Assembly: GCF_963678635.1 (NCBI RefSeq)
Contig: NC_087064.1
Location: 55,686,338-55,750,337 of the forward strand
Length of the DNA stretch: 64,000 nt
Source of the DNA: Symsagittifera roscoffensis
Taxonomy: Eukaryota > Xenacoelomorpha > Acoela > Convolutidae
Reading direction: 5' to 3'
Part shown: positions 21,119 to 31,671 of the stretch, in pieces
Numbering within the stretch: position 1 is the first letter of the stretch
Layout: every line of letters starts with the position of its first letter
Notes under the pieces: generated by a model
Seen by the model: the letters and a program-made list of their open reading frames with translations, nothing else
Database searches by the model: none
What the model was told of the DNA's origin: nothing
Translations under genes and position numbers: made by a program

Positions 21119-22495
21119 GATCTTCATGATCCACTCGACACAATTCCCCTATCAAAATTAGAAGTCGGAAAAATTTTTCTACCACCAACAGAAAAGATTG
21201 CATTACAACTATTACAAAATTACCAAAATCTTGACCCTGTCTTTAGACAACTCAAATCATTAAAACAAAAACAGCAACAGCTGAAACCACAATTTTAGGA
21301 AATAAAACACTCCTCCAATATTTTAGAAAATTTAACAATACAATTATAAATGAGAACACAGATCTTTTAGAAAATCAAACACCTGATTCTAAAGTCCCCT
21401 TTCTCTCTTTAACTATGATGTTGATAGCATTCAACATATGACATACGCAAAATACAAAAGGACACTCAGGATCAGAAAAGACTTACTCAAATTTTACACA
21501 AAATTTTTAGTTCCCAAATGCCCCAATTTGGATTAAAGTATTATGCAACAATTGCATAATATGTCAATTCAATAAACCTTATCCTAATCAAAAACAAATA
21601 GCACAAAAACAAGATTTTAAAGGACAAAGTCTTTATTTCAATCATAGAATTTCATTTGACACAAAAGGACCAATTTCACTATCCTCTGAAGGAAATTCTT
21701 ACATTATGGTCATTGTTGATGCATTTACGCACTACGTAGCATTCAACCCAGTACACATTGTAATGCATATTATGCATATACAAACTCTACGAACACTGGA
21801 TAGCTAAATTCGGCTTACCCGAAATACTAGTCACAGATAACGGCAAAGAACTTATAAATAATGAAAACATCACACTATGCCACTTATATAACATTAAACA
21901 CAAACCACGTACATCTCATGCCACTTGGACAAACGGATTAGTCGAAGGTATGAACCAATCATTACAAGAATACCTTAGATGTATCATTAATGGAAATGAT
22001 ACACGATACGCTGAATGGTCAGCAGATGTAAAACCATTCCCCTTATCATATAATTCACAAATCACGACAATTTTAGGAATGTCACCATACGAATTGGTTG
22101 TTAATCAAAAACCACGAAAACCATTTATGTTTACAGCAAATGCTCAAAAAAATACACAAGGTTATTGTCAACCTAATGAAGATTCAATATGTTATAATCT
22201 ACCATTACACACCCATGATGAAGATCAATTTCATCAACCACAAATTCTAAAATTAGCTTCCGGCTCACAAACCGAATGGATTTTAAATAGAGATAAAAAA
22301 CATCTACCAATGGAAATCTACCAAAAAGTAACAAAGAAATTGTTACAAAGACAAAATATAAACAACCAAAATAAATCACGCTTTATGCCAGCCACAGATT
22401 TAAAAATTGGAACATTTGTTTTAATACCCAATTTTACTACACAAAACGAAATTTCCAAAAAATGCAACAACTTCGAAAAGGACTATACGAAATAA
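21119..22495 (+). pseudogene. pol: Integrase, element B
   Basis: An N-terminal zinc-binding pattern is visible as GHSGSEKTYSNF (about 21,460) and C-NN-C-II-C (21,544-21,564). Core residues are Asp in SFDTKGP (21,658), Asp in VTDNG (21,836) and Glu in LVEGMNQSL (21,944), a D-x35-E spacing. The last 181 codons (21,950-22,495) are open. Frame breaks occur before the zinc part and between the first and second Asp (around 21,755-21,800). It would insert the DNA copy into the host genome. Confidence 0.8.
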
Positions 22496-22936
22496 TTGAC
22501 AAACCTACTGAAGTAACATACAAATTCACTGATTCCACTAAAAAAGAAATTGTTCAACATCGCAACAATCTATTACCTTATTATCCAAAAGAGTACGCAC
22601 AACGCAAATTAACTCAATTATATTCTATCACAGGTTTAAAAATTGTTCGAAACAATACACAGACAGAACAAAATCAAACCGTATATGACAAAAACAGTCA
22701 AAAACAAATCCAACAACAAACTGTAGCCCCTCAAATAGCTAACACACCAGAACAAAAATATCTCAAAAAGAAAGAAAAATAGAATAAGGACAGAAAAAAT
22801 CTTACCACAAGATCAACAACCAAAATCCGAACAAAGAAAATTATCACGACTTAGAAGTCAACCACGAAAAAATTACGAAACATTAATCCCACAATCTAAA
22901 ATATTAAAGAAAGTCGAATTTCAAAAACAACCTTAA
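22462..22936 (+). pseudogene. pol: Integrase C-terminal tail, element B
   Basis: A 106-codon frame overlaps the previous one by 34 bases in another phase and holds IIDKPTEVTYKFTDSTKKE...HRNNLLPYYP. This looks like the SH3-like Gypsy integrase C-terminal module (GPY-type, without a clear GPY). A Lys/Gln/Arg-rich end follows in yet another phase up to about 22,936. The end of pol is placed there. Confidence 0.6.
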
Positions 22937-23527
22937 TTTTCATTAACAATTTATATTCTTTTTAATCATTTTGAACTTTCACATTTCCGTAATAACATGG
23001 TGAAACAAACTTGATAAATTCTAGTTCAAATTCAGCCAATAGAATTCGTTCAAATTTGTAACCTTAATATCTCTAACGCAAACTCATTAGCCGACAGATA
23101 TTAATCTCCAGGCATATCTATAACTATAACTTTACAACCTCCAGGTCAACATGAAGCCTTGCTAAAACTTGACCACTAAAATAAACACCACTTCAAAGTT
23201 ACAACCCTCCCCTATCAAAAAATGCAAAGATCCAAAATATTTTCTCAATTCAGACCTCAAAAACCTTCCAACCAAAAATGGCAAATTAGCCTAAAGTAAA
23301 AAAGAACCATGATCATTTGGTCTTAAGTACAAATATCTCAAAAATACCCCAAACTATCCAACAAATAAAAACCAAACTAAGAAGACCTTCCAAACACCAT
23401 AAAATAAGACCCAACAATTTTTGACAAAACTCAACCCACTTGTCAAAAAATCAAAAAATAACCCAACCACACTTGAATTTCGCCCCAAAAGTTTTAAAAC
23501 GTTTCGACGAAACGAATCATTTCTTAA
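22937..23527 (+). other. Non-coding gap between pol and 3' reading frames
   Basis: About 590 bases with no frame of note. The last 30 bases (23,518-23,546) contain a pyrimidine-rich tract ending in AACAG, a good 3' splice-site match. An envelope-type mRNA might be spliced to this point. Confidence 0.4.
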
Positions 23528-24916
23528 ATGCTTCTTTCTCTAACAGTTGATACTCTTAAACGAATAATCTCAAATCTTTTCACAAAATTTTCTACTCTAT
23601 TTAAATTTTTGCTATTCTTTTTCATTGAAACTTTCGAAGCCCTAATAATCCTTTTCATAATTTTTTGCAATCTTTTTTCAATTTTCTATTCCCTGTTTGA
23701 AACATATCTCCAACTTCCCCAAATTTTTGACCACATTCACAGGTACGATAACTTAAAATCTATTTAAATGATACGAACCATTTCCAGTCGAAAAGATATT
23801 TTTCTATTGTTCATAGTTTTCCTCACACTTTTGACATCCTTTATCATGACAATGTGCAAATGTATAAAAAAAGCAATAGTCACATTCGCCTCAGCAAATA
23901 TTCTTTTAATTTTTTTATTGAAGAAAATTATAATAAACTTAAATTTTCCCTAAAAAAACTGATCACTCAAACACATTTCCAAAATTGCTAATCAACCACC
24001 ACAAAAACAGTCCCCACCAACATCTTCCCAAGAAAGTCCAGTAACACCTACAACTACCCAAAATCCTCAAACGTCAACACGCATTTCTTTTCAAGATAAC
24101 CCATACACTTTTGAAGAACGACACGCACGCTTATCTGAACCGTTAAAACCAGTTAATCGAAAAGCACCTTTAAGCAAACCAACATGTAATTTATACCCCA
24201 CCTTACAACAAGACCTAAATCGAGTAAGACATAATAGTCAAAATCAAAATACACTTCAAATAAACAGACAAAATATACATTCAAGAAATTTTCAAACCCC
24301 CAGAGTTCATTTTAGCATAACTCCATCACCAACACCAACTACCTCAGAATTTTCTAGCAGTTTATTACCAGATACTCCTACACTTACTTCAAAACAAATG
24401 ATTTCAAATATCCCATCAGACTATCTAGGTTCAACCCCAACGTCAGGGCAAATCCGTGAAAATCCTTTTAACCCCCAAGATACCACCGAACGACCACCAT
24501 ATTGGACAACACACCCATATACCCAAGGTGAACCCAATTTAGTGAATGAACCAATAGATATTTCTTCTGATACAACATTATCATCCCTGCCAGAAACACT
24601 CTCACTTCCATCAATACCATCTATAAGTCAAATATCACCAACACTTTTCCACGTAAATTTTCCAAACAATCTCGACGCTAGATACCAAGAACAATCATCG
24701 TCAACTACCCCTTTACGGTTAGATTGGAACACTTTTGTAGCATCTCCCCCACTATTTGGACAACATCAAGAAAGTAGCCGACTCCACAGTTGGGCACTCA
24801 ACAGACTACAATATAGACAGGATATCCACGAAGATATTCGAGAACATAAAAGTCAAATACTTCAACAAAATATTCTACAATTAAAATTTGAAATCACAGT
24901 CAGACTTATTCCCTAA
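23528..24916 (+). pseudogene. Membrane-segment plus Pro/Ser/Thr-rich frame, element B
   Basis: One phase is open from 23,528 to 24,916 except for three stops (23,765-23,767, 23,951-23,953, 23,960-23,962). The first 79 codons and the next 61 codons hold two to three strongly hydrophobic stretches (FKFLLFFFIETFEALIILF, then FLLFIVFLTLLTSFIM and ANILLIFLL). After the stops, about 317 codons are Pro/Thr/Ser/Gln-rich with few Cys and no domain. The third part alone starts at ATG 24,398 (172 codons). No family is recognised. It could be an accessory membrane protein, or the leader and N-terminal part of the envelope precursor. Confidence 0.4.
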
Positions 24917-27597
24917 GTTTACCAAAGATAACAGCTCAATCGCTACCTCCCCCATTTATAACAACTGAAGTAATTCATAATTACAATAGATACACCAAAA
25001 ACACAATTGGATATATCACATTTTATAACCCATACTCAGGATTATCATACACATGTATATTTTAAAGATATTTACATTCCAACACATCCTTTTTCTAATT
25101 TTTTCCAATTAAAATACAAATCCATCTCCTCGCACAGGACCTCAGGGTTTACTAGTACCACACTATAATTGTAAATAAAACGAACAAAAAACACTACACA
25201 AATATGCTATAAACCAAGTAACACAATGCGAGTCAGAACCACAAGCTATTGAAAGCAAAAGCGTAATGCAACATTATACTCAAAAGCCCGAGCAACAACA
25301 CTTACAGGTTATAAGTTTACAGCGACATTTTCCGAAAAGAAAATACATTGCCCACAAGTTTCCAACGGAAATAAAAACCGACTTGATCACGAACCCTTCT
25401 ACCAAAGTAATATAGAAAGACTTTTACATCTAAAACCCAACGATTGTAAAAACAAATTACTCAGATTAAACTTAACGATAAACAAAAACTCAAACAAAAA
25501 AAAGTAAGTTTTCAAGTTTTTACCAACTCTGTACATCAAGCAGAACTTGAAAGATATCAAGGACATATTAAATTGGACGAAAAATACCCATACAGTGGCG
25601 CACACGGACAACTAACTTGTGATAATCACGATAAAGACTGGATACCTTATATTGGAATAAATAATCCTTCAAACTGCAAAGCAGATACAAAAAAAATAAA
25701 GGATACCGAGAAATAATGTTTTTCGATTGGAAAATACAACTTGAAAAAATACAACTCACACGAGATTTAAAAGATAACACCATAGTTTAACAAGGAATAA
25801 GATTAGCTTGTAAAAACGATCAAGGCTATTGTGATCCTACGACAAGGACACAAGCAACAATTGTTTGGTTTCCCGAAGACACTTGTACAACATTTCAAAT
25901 AGCAAAAATACACGCTCGAATGATAAAATTTCATGAAAAAAATTCATCGGATCCATCCCATTTGAAAAAGTCAACCCAGTTCCAAAAAAGGACAACACAG
26001 TACTAAACTCAGAAACATTTATAATATAGAAAATAAATTGACACGTTTTAAAATCTATCACGAAACAAAATTTGCTGTAAATATAAAAATCCACTCTATA
26101 AAACACAATACTCCGAAATACTTTTCGAATACGACGAAGGTTTCGACATGACCACTGGAAAAATAAAATATGACCCCTATGCAACACATCACCCTATAAA
26201 CGAAGACACATTATACATCCCAGTAAACCTTCTTAAAAACGCAGGTAATCCTGGTGGAAAACTAAAATCATACGACAGTGAAAGCACACGTTTACAAGAA
26301 TTATCACTAATGAACAAAACCTATTTTGGCGCAATACATTATGACATTCACTTAAACATGAAATTAGACTACACAATTTGTAGAATTTTTCAAAAACGTT
26401 ACTTTCTGAATTAGAAACACTACATCAACTATGCGAATTAGAAAGAACACAGATTTTGCAATCACTCGCATTAGCAGTTCTAAAAATACCCTACGCAGGA
26501 TATTTGTTATGCGGAAAAAGATCAAATTTCATTGAATATGAAGGAAACATCTTATGGTTTTATACTTGCACCAAAAAGTGTAAGTATAAAAAGACGAACA
26601 TATTTTTGGGATGCCGCAGTCCCATGTGGATCAGAAAACCGCCACAACGTCGTACAATTAAGCCCCGACGAAGAAAAATACTACCTACTTACACCAGACC
26701 CTACACTAATGCAAACATTAAAAAAGTTTTCACCAGAAAGTATTCGAGCTCTTGCTCGCAATCATAATATCGATTTACAATCGATAGGAATATATTCTAA
26801 ATCCGATATACAACATCACATTAGAACGCAACAATTTCAAGAATTACTAACACAAATGGACACTATTGAAAGACCATCAATAGATCAAAATTTGAGAAAA
26901 CCTGCAGAAACCGCAGGTTTCTCAGACATTTATACACAAGACTACAGCAGATATTTTAAAGTTTTAAAGATATCAAAGACCACATATATTTAAATGGTGA
27001 AAAATATAGACCAAAAGATATTTCACCTATAAATTTTTTTAACTTAATAACTTTAAAGAACGAAATCCTTGCCTTTCTAGGATGGCTTTATTACATCTTA
27101 GAAAGGTTGACTATCTTATACGCTATGTTTAATTTTATTGGATTTCTTTTCTCATTACTAAAAGGAATCTATAATACATATGCAATACATAAACAAGTAA
27201 ACCGACAGGCAAGCGTAGCTCGCATATTATTTGCATGATTTTTTGGAATATTTTCATCATCAATAAACAAAATACTCTTAGATGCAAAAATCAAAGAATA
27301 TAATACAAAACTATCCACAAGACCAAATACATATGGCGAAAAACATAGTAATACAAATACAACACCTAAAGCACCACATTTATAAACCTCAAAACCATCC
27401 ATTATCATTACTTTACCGAAATTTTAGAAGTCTAGCAATCACGAACCCTCCAAATTTCAAACCAAATACAAAACAAAGCCCCATTAAACATATAGTAACG
27501 CAACAGCCGCAAAACGACCATACATATAAACAAATTATTGAACAACCCCATACCACCACTTTTCAATCTCAAAATAATCATTTTTTTAGCCCACGAT
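24917..27597 (+). pseudogene. env: Envelope-like glycoprotein region, element B
   Basis: Several overlapping phases: about 25,266-25,506, 25,510-25,716, 25,717-25,970, 26,148-26,414 and 26,532-26,993. They carry spaced Cys and Trp, N-x-S/T sites and an IVWFPEDTC pattern near 25,870. A long hydrophobic segment at about 27,085-27,165 (LYAMFNFIGFLFSLLKGIY) is followed by a basic stretch, like a C-terminal membrane anchor and cytoplasmic tail. The place after integrase and this layout suggest an envelope glycoprotein. The class is not certain. At least five frameshifts or stops make it non-functional. Confidence 0.55.
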
Positions 27598-28724
27598 GAG
27601 CAAACAATTTGAATCCCTCCATCGCTTAAACTCCCACACTGCCAAACCCCAAGTTCAAATCCCCAAAATCCCACTTTTTGCTTTTACGCCACCTGATTCA
27701 CCACAAATTAATACATCATCAGGCATGAAATCTGATACCAACTCAGACATCTCAGTTTTTCAGACAAAATCACAATTTAATAACTCCGATTTAGAAACAC
27801 CCGACGAATTCGCAGATTCCGAAACATCCCTTTCTACATGTACCCAGTCCAACTTTTCAACCTTTTCAAAACCCCTCTTTCAACCCATTCAGCCTCAACA
27901 CCAATTTCCATCCCCCTCCACTCCTTTCCCATGTTTCCCAAATAACCCCAACCTACTCCCCATTTCATTCAGATCGATCAAACAAAAACTCACCAAAAAA
28001 TATACAAATTTCTGAAGAAATCGATAATTTTATAACACTCCAACAACAGTTACTATACCCCCACACTCCTAATTTTCACAAATTATCATCAAAAGTAACA
28101 TCATCAAATCCACCAACACCTACACCACTTTCAGATTATACCCCATCATTAGCTCAATCATCCACATCAACAGAAACATCCACTAGTACTAACCGAATTT
28201 ATAGAATTTTTAGACGCAAGCTCCCAAATCACCCGTTCCCATCCAAACCCGGAATCGCCCGAGAATATATTAACTATCCAGACCACACCAATACTACAAA
28301 TTATCTTCAAGTAACCCTAACCTTAGTTCCACAATATACCTTAAACCAATCCGACCATAACCCTGAACCACATAATTTTGTTGATGAACATGTATTAATA
28401 CCCACACTTCATTGGACCGCTTATTATAGTTTTACTACTCCTCTTTCTTTACCACTTCATAACATCACAGGCGACATTAAAAGAAACAGGAACGAATTAT
28501 TTACACTAACCACGTCACTAACACCCTGACAATTTACATATGTAGGATGCAAGAAAATACTGAAAACGTTTACTGCACCACGAGCTAACGATTACTCAAT
28601 TGAAAATTATGATCATAACATCATCAGGCCCAACCAAGATCAATTTCTTGACGACGACCGTTTTGCAAACCCACAACTAACAGAAAATTTTTTTCATCAA
28701 AACATCCTACGTATTCACACTTAA
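27596..28724 (+). pseudogene. Unrecognised ORF downstream of env, element B
   Basis: The first 139 codons (27,596-28,015, starting MSKQFESLHRL) are Pro/Ser/Thr/Phe-rich. A one-base phase change near 28,000 then leads into about 175 open codons to a TGA at 28,527-28,529, and the same phase stays open to a TAA at 28,722-28,724. The second part contains LHWTAYYSFTTPLSLPLHN and later acidic DDDRF. It might be one accessory protein of about 375 residues. No family is recognised, and it does not resemble pol or the envelope-like part. Confidence 0.35.
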
Positions 28725-28874
28725 CATTTTAGATAAAAAGCATGACCACGTTATTTCAGAAGCACTATCCGATATAAGGCATACGAAACATTTTAGGACA
28801 AATTTCAAATATTTTCACTAATTTTTCACTTTCTTTCACCGAAAGAACGTGATTTGCACTGATCCCACGACATC

Positions 28875-29294
28875 ATGTTGCAAACTAAACAACCGCACAC
28901 CTACACTTATTATCGTTTTATACAAAATCATTATGATTTACACACACCATCACGACAACCCCACCACAGATTTCAGTTTAATAATTCTAAAAACACCTCA
29001 CCATTTTTCCTAAACTTCACAAACTGTATTAAAAATACTAACTTTCAAGGCATTCTCCGAAATTGTGATCCAATCACCCAGATGTATATATTCTGTCCCC
29101 TCACCAAGACCTTCAACGACGAAGAATCCCGACCCTTAATAATCCCGCATGAATACATTCAACCTATAGAAATACCAATATTAGAATTCAATCACAACAC
29201 TAAATACAATCATAAAATTTACAATTTAATACAGAGTCGAACACTGTTAAGTAATGCAAAAAAGCGAAAATCTTGTTTGACCAAGTATTCATAA
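28875..29294 (+). CDS. 139-codon ORF at the 3' end of element B
   Basis: An intact frame starting MLQTKQPHTYTYYRF, rich in Asn, His, Thr and Tyr, with three Cys (NCIKN, RNCDP, IFCPL) and a basic C-terminus (KKRKSCLTK). An AATAAA lies 25 bases after the stop. No family is recognised. It could be a further accessory protein of B, or part of the preceding frame after a break. Confidence 0.35.
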   Translation: MLQTKQPHTYTYYRFIQNHYDLHTPSRQPHHRFQFNNSKNTSPFFLNFTNCIKNTNFQGILRNCDPITQMYIFCPLTKTFNDEESRPLIIPHEYIQPIEIPILEFNHNTKYNHKIYNLIQSRTLLSNAKKRKSCLTKYS

Positions 29295-29318
29295 AGCTTA
29301 AGTGATTGAATTTTCTGA

Positions 29319-29324
29319 AATAAA
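29319..29324 (+). terminator. Possible polyadenylation signal of element B
   Basis: AATAAA 25 bases after the last reading frame. It is weak evidence in AT-rich DNA, but it is placed where the transcript of a 3' ORF would end. Confidence 0.2.
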
Positions 29325-31234
29325 AGCAAGGTAAAAATTCCTAGAGGTACAAAAATTTTTGAATTGAAAAATGCTTAATAAATTGAATCTTATGCTTACA
29401 ATCATGTTCAAGAAGGTTGGAATTGAATTATGGTCTTCCCAGCTCCCCTGCGCTCCCTTATTCATCATGGAAGATTGATGTAATCTAAACGTTTTTTTTA
29501 TTACAGTGGGTTGGACAAATTTGTCAGATATTGAGTTACTAAAACAAAACGTATAAAAAATCGTATTGTTTTCGTCTGGTTTTCTTTACAAAATAAAACC
29601 TGATAAAAACTTGTCATGGGAAATTCGGGTTCGTCAATTGAATCCAAAAAACTATATTTGTGACGGTGGGATGGACTTTTTCTGATCGATTGATTAATTA
29701 AGTGAGACAAATCCCTTCATATTAAACTTTCTTCCCCCAGATTTTATGCGGGGTCGGGGAGTAACCATGAAGAGAATTCCCTCATTAGCCAAAAAAAGGA
29801 AAATGAAAAATTGAGACTTTGACCTTCCTGTTGCATAATTGAGCGGTTTAATTGTCTCATTGGCTGATAAAACTTGTCGTCTTAGATTTGAATTGAAGGG
29901 AACTGCATTCAAAACTGAAGGGGGAACGTTTATCACAGAAAAAAAAATGATGAAAAAATGGGTCCGATACTTTCAAACAAAAAGAAGAATAAAGACGCTG
30001 CGGAATCTACTGAGATCAAGTGCATAACAGCTACAAAAGATTTTTTCGTTGAATCCAAACGCGTGAAAGCACAAAAACAAGCTTAGTTATAAACCTTATT
30101 GACGTCGTAATGGTTTTCATTTTTCTAAAACTCATTAATTGTTCTCAAGTAATTATGAAAAGAGTGATCTAATTGTGCCACAAAGCTCAATCATCTTATC
30201 AGCACGTAAGCAAAAAAAATCCATGTAATCGATTTTATGATTGAAATTTTGGTGCGGGAAAGCGGTAACTATTTATTTTTTCAGTTTTTTCCCTTTTTAA
30301 AGTTTGCTCAGGAATTTTGTCTTGAAACCCACTTCTCGCTGAAAAATTGTTTGCCAAGAACAAATTATTTCTTGAAATTTCTCTATAACCTGCATTCAAC
30401 AAATGGAATCTAGGCAACTTTTACAGCTAAATTTATTTCGTTGGACGATTTAAAAACGCTGCTGGCAGCCAAAACACATCGCCGATTTTTTTTTCTTTAA
30501 GACCAACGAATAATTATTTCAGATTCAAAGAGGGAACCCAAAAAATAGTGTTTAATCAAATCAGGATAAACTTCTTTGCTGGTCCCATTTAATGGAATCA
30601 CTGCATTTCCCGAACCCGATAAAAAAAATAGATAGACGAAAAAAAGTAGACGAAAAGAGAAGAAAACAAACGGCAAGGAAGGAACTACAAAAGCAGTTGG
30701 ATATGGCAGAAAAGAAGATAAAATTTAAGAGACTACAATGTATCATCGAAAAAGAACATAAACATTTCTCAAAAGTAAAACATTTCAGCACTTCTTTTGT
30801 TTCATAATATTTCAGATTTCAATTGTGAAAAAAACACTGAAGTTGAAAAACCAAATGCAGTTTTCTAACTTTTCTAACTGCTAAACCAATGTGTAAGTTT
30901 TTTTGAAATTTTTTTTCAACTTTCGAAAAAAGCAAAAATTTGTAAGTAATTTAAACGGATGACCAAGGAAAATTTTTTTTGTTCACGACTCCTGTCACGC
31001 GGAGTATGTTTTTTTTCTATGACTTCCGGATTAGATGAATACCCCTATGCTCTAAATATTGAACAAGTTAAGCCACATAAAATTTCCCTCAGTTTAATTA
31101 CAAATTGATTTTTAAATCCTGAAAAATCAAACATAGCCAATCGATGATTGTAAGAGAGTAGTGAACGCAATTAAACAGAAGAAACACTGAATTGGTGTAA
31201 AAATTCTCAACTTTCGAATTTCAGTGAAAAAAAG
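29325..31234. other. No recognised gene; one small basic ORF
   Basis: AT-rich sequence without LTR, retroelement or satellite similarity that I can see. The only frame with unusual composition is 30,592-30,807 (+): 71 codons, Lys/Arg/Glu/Gln-rich (KKVDEKRRKQTARKELQKQ), compatible with a charged helix or coiled coil. A splice-acceptor-like ATATTTCAG follows it. It may be an exon of a host gene or chance. Confidence 0.4.
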
Positions 31235-31671
31235 ATGCCCTTTAAGCTTTTTGAATTTTTAAAACAATTTATGATTGGCGCTTTTTTGATAACACTTTCC
31301 CAATTAGAGAAACCTGGATCAACAGGTAAAATTTTGATTCCGCAGGAAATCTCAAATTTTAATACCACTTTCGAAACTAGAAATCGTTTACGTTTTTTGC
31401 GCCATTTCCACGTTCGTATTTGGAGAGTGCTATTTACGTCACTTTCAGCAGATGAATTCCAATTGAACTGCACTATACCTAAGTGCATCAATATTGTAAG
31501 ACTTTCCTGGAAAAAAAAACAAAAAAAATTTGCAAGACCTATATAAGAGTCTTCACTAGGTTCATTACTCTTAAAAACGCAAGTAACTGTCAACCGGAAT
31601 GCAGAAAAAAATGTCTAAATAACAGATTCGGAATACGCCAAGCTAAATTTGCTTTGGATGTGTCGGCCTAG
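31235..31671 (+). CDS. Weak candidate for a small secreted Cys-rich host gene
   Basis: The 103-codon frame at 31,235-31,546 begins MPFKLFEFLKQFMIGAFLI, which looks like a signal peptide or membrane anchor. It contains NCTIPKC near residue 90. A second frame in another phase (to 31,671) has ASNCQPECRKKC close to its end. The join would need a frameshift or a very short intron (a GTAAGA lies at 31,496). A splice-acceptor-like TTTCGAATTTCAG precedes the ATG. No family is recognised and this may be noise. Confidence 0.15.

Larger units (their letters stand above)
12830..29330 (+). mobile_element. Retroelement B, large provirus-like Ty3/Gypsy element
   Basis: In order: 5' LTR (12,830-13,240), primer-binding site, leader with a short ORF, gag (14,546-18,110), protease, RT, RNase H, integrase (to about 22,936), then about 6.4 kb of further reading frames including an envelope-like region with a membrane anchor. 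The domain order PR-RT-RH-IN is that of Ty3/Gypsy and retroviruses; Copia would have IN before RT. The right end is set at the last reading frame plus a polyA-like signal, because no 3' LTR was found up to the start of element C. All long genes carry stops or frameshifts. Confidence 0.9.

Noticed and set aside
29325-31234. Search for the 3' LTR of element B
   Set aside because: I looked for the LTR start TGRAACCAGATC, the palindrome and the PBS-proximal end on both strands and saw none. The LTR is absent or too diverged, so no target-site duplication can be claimed.
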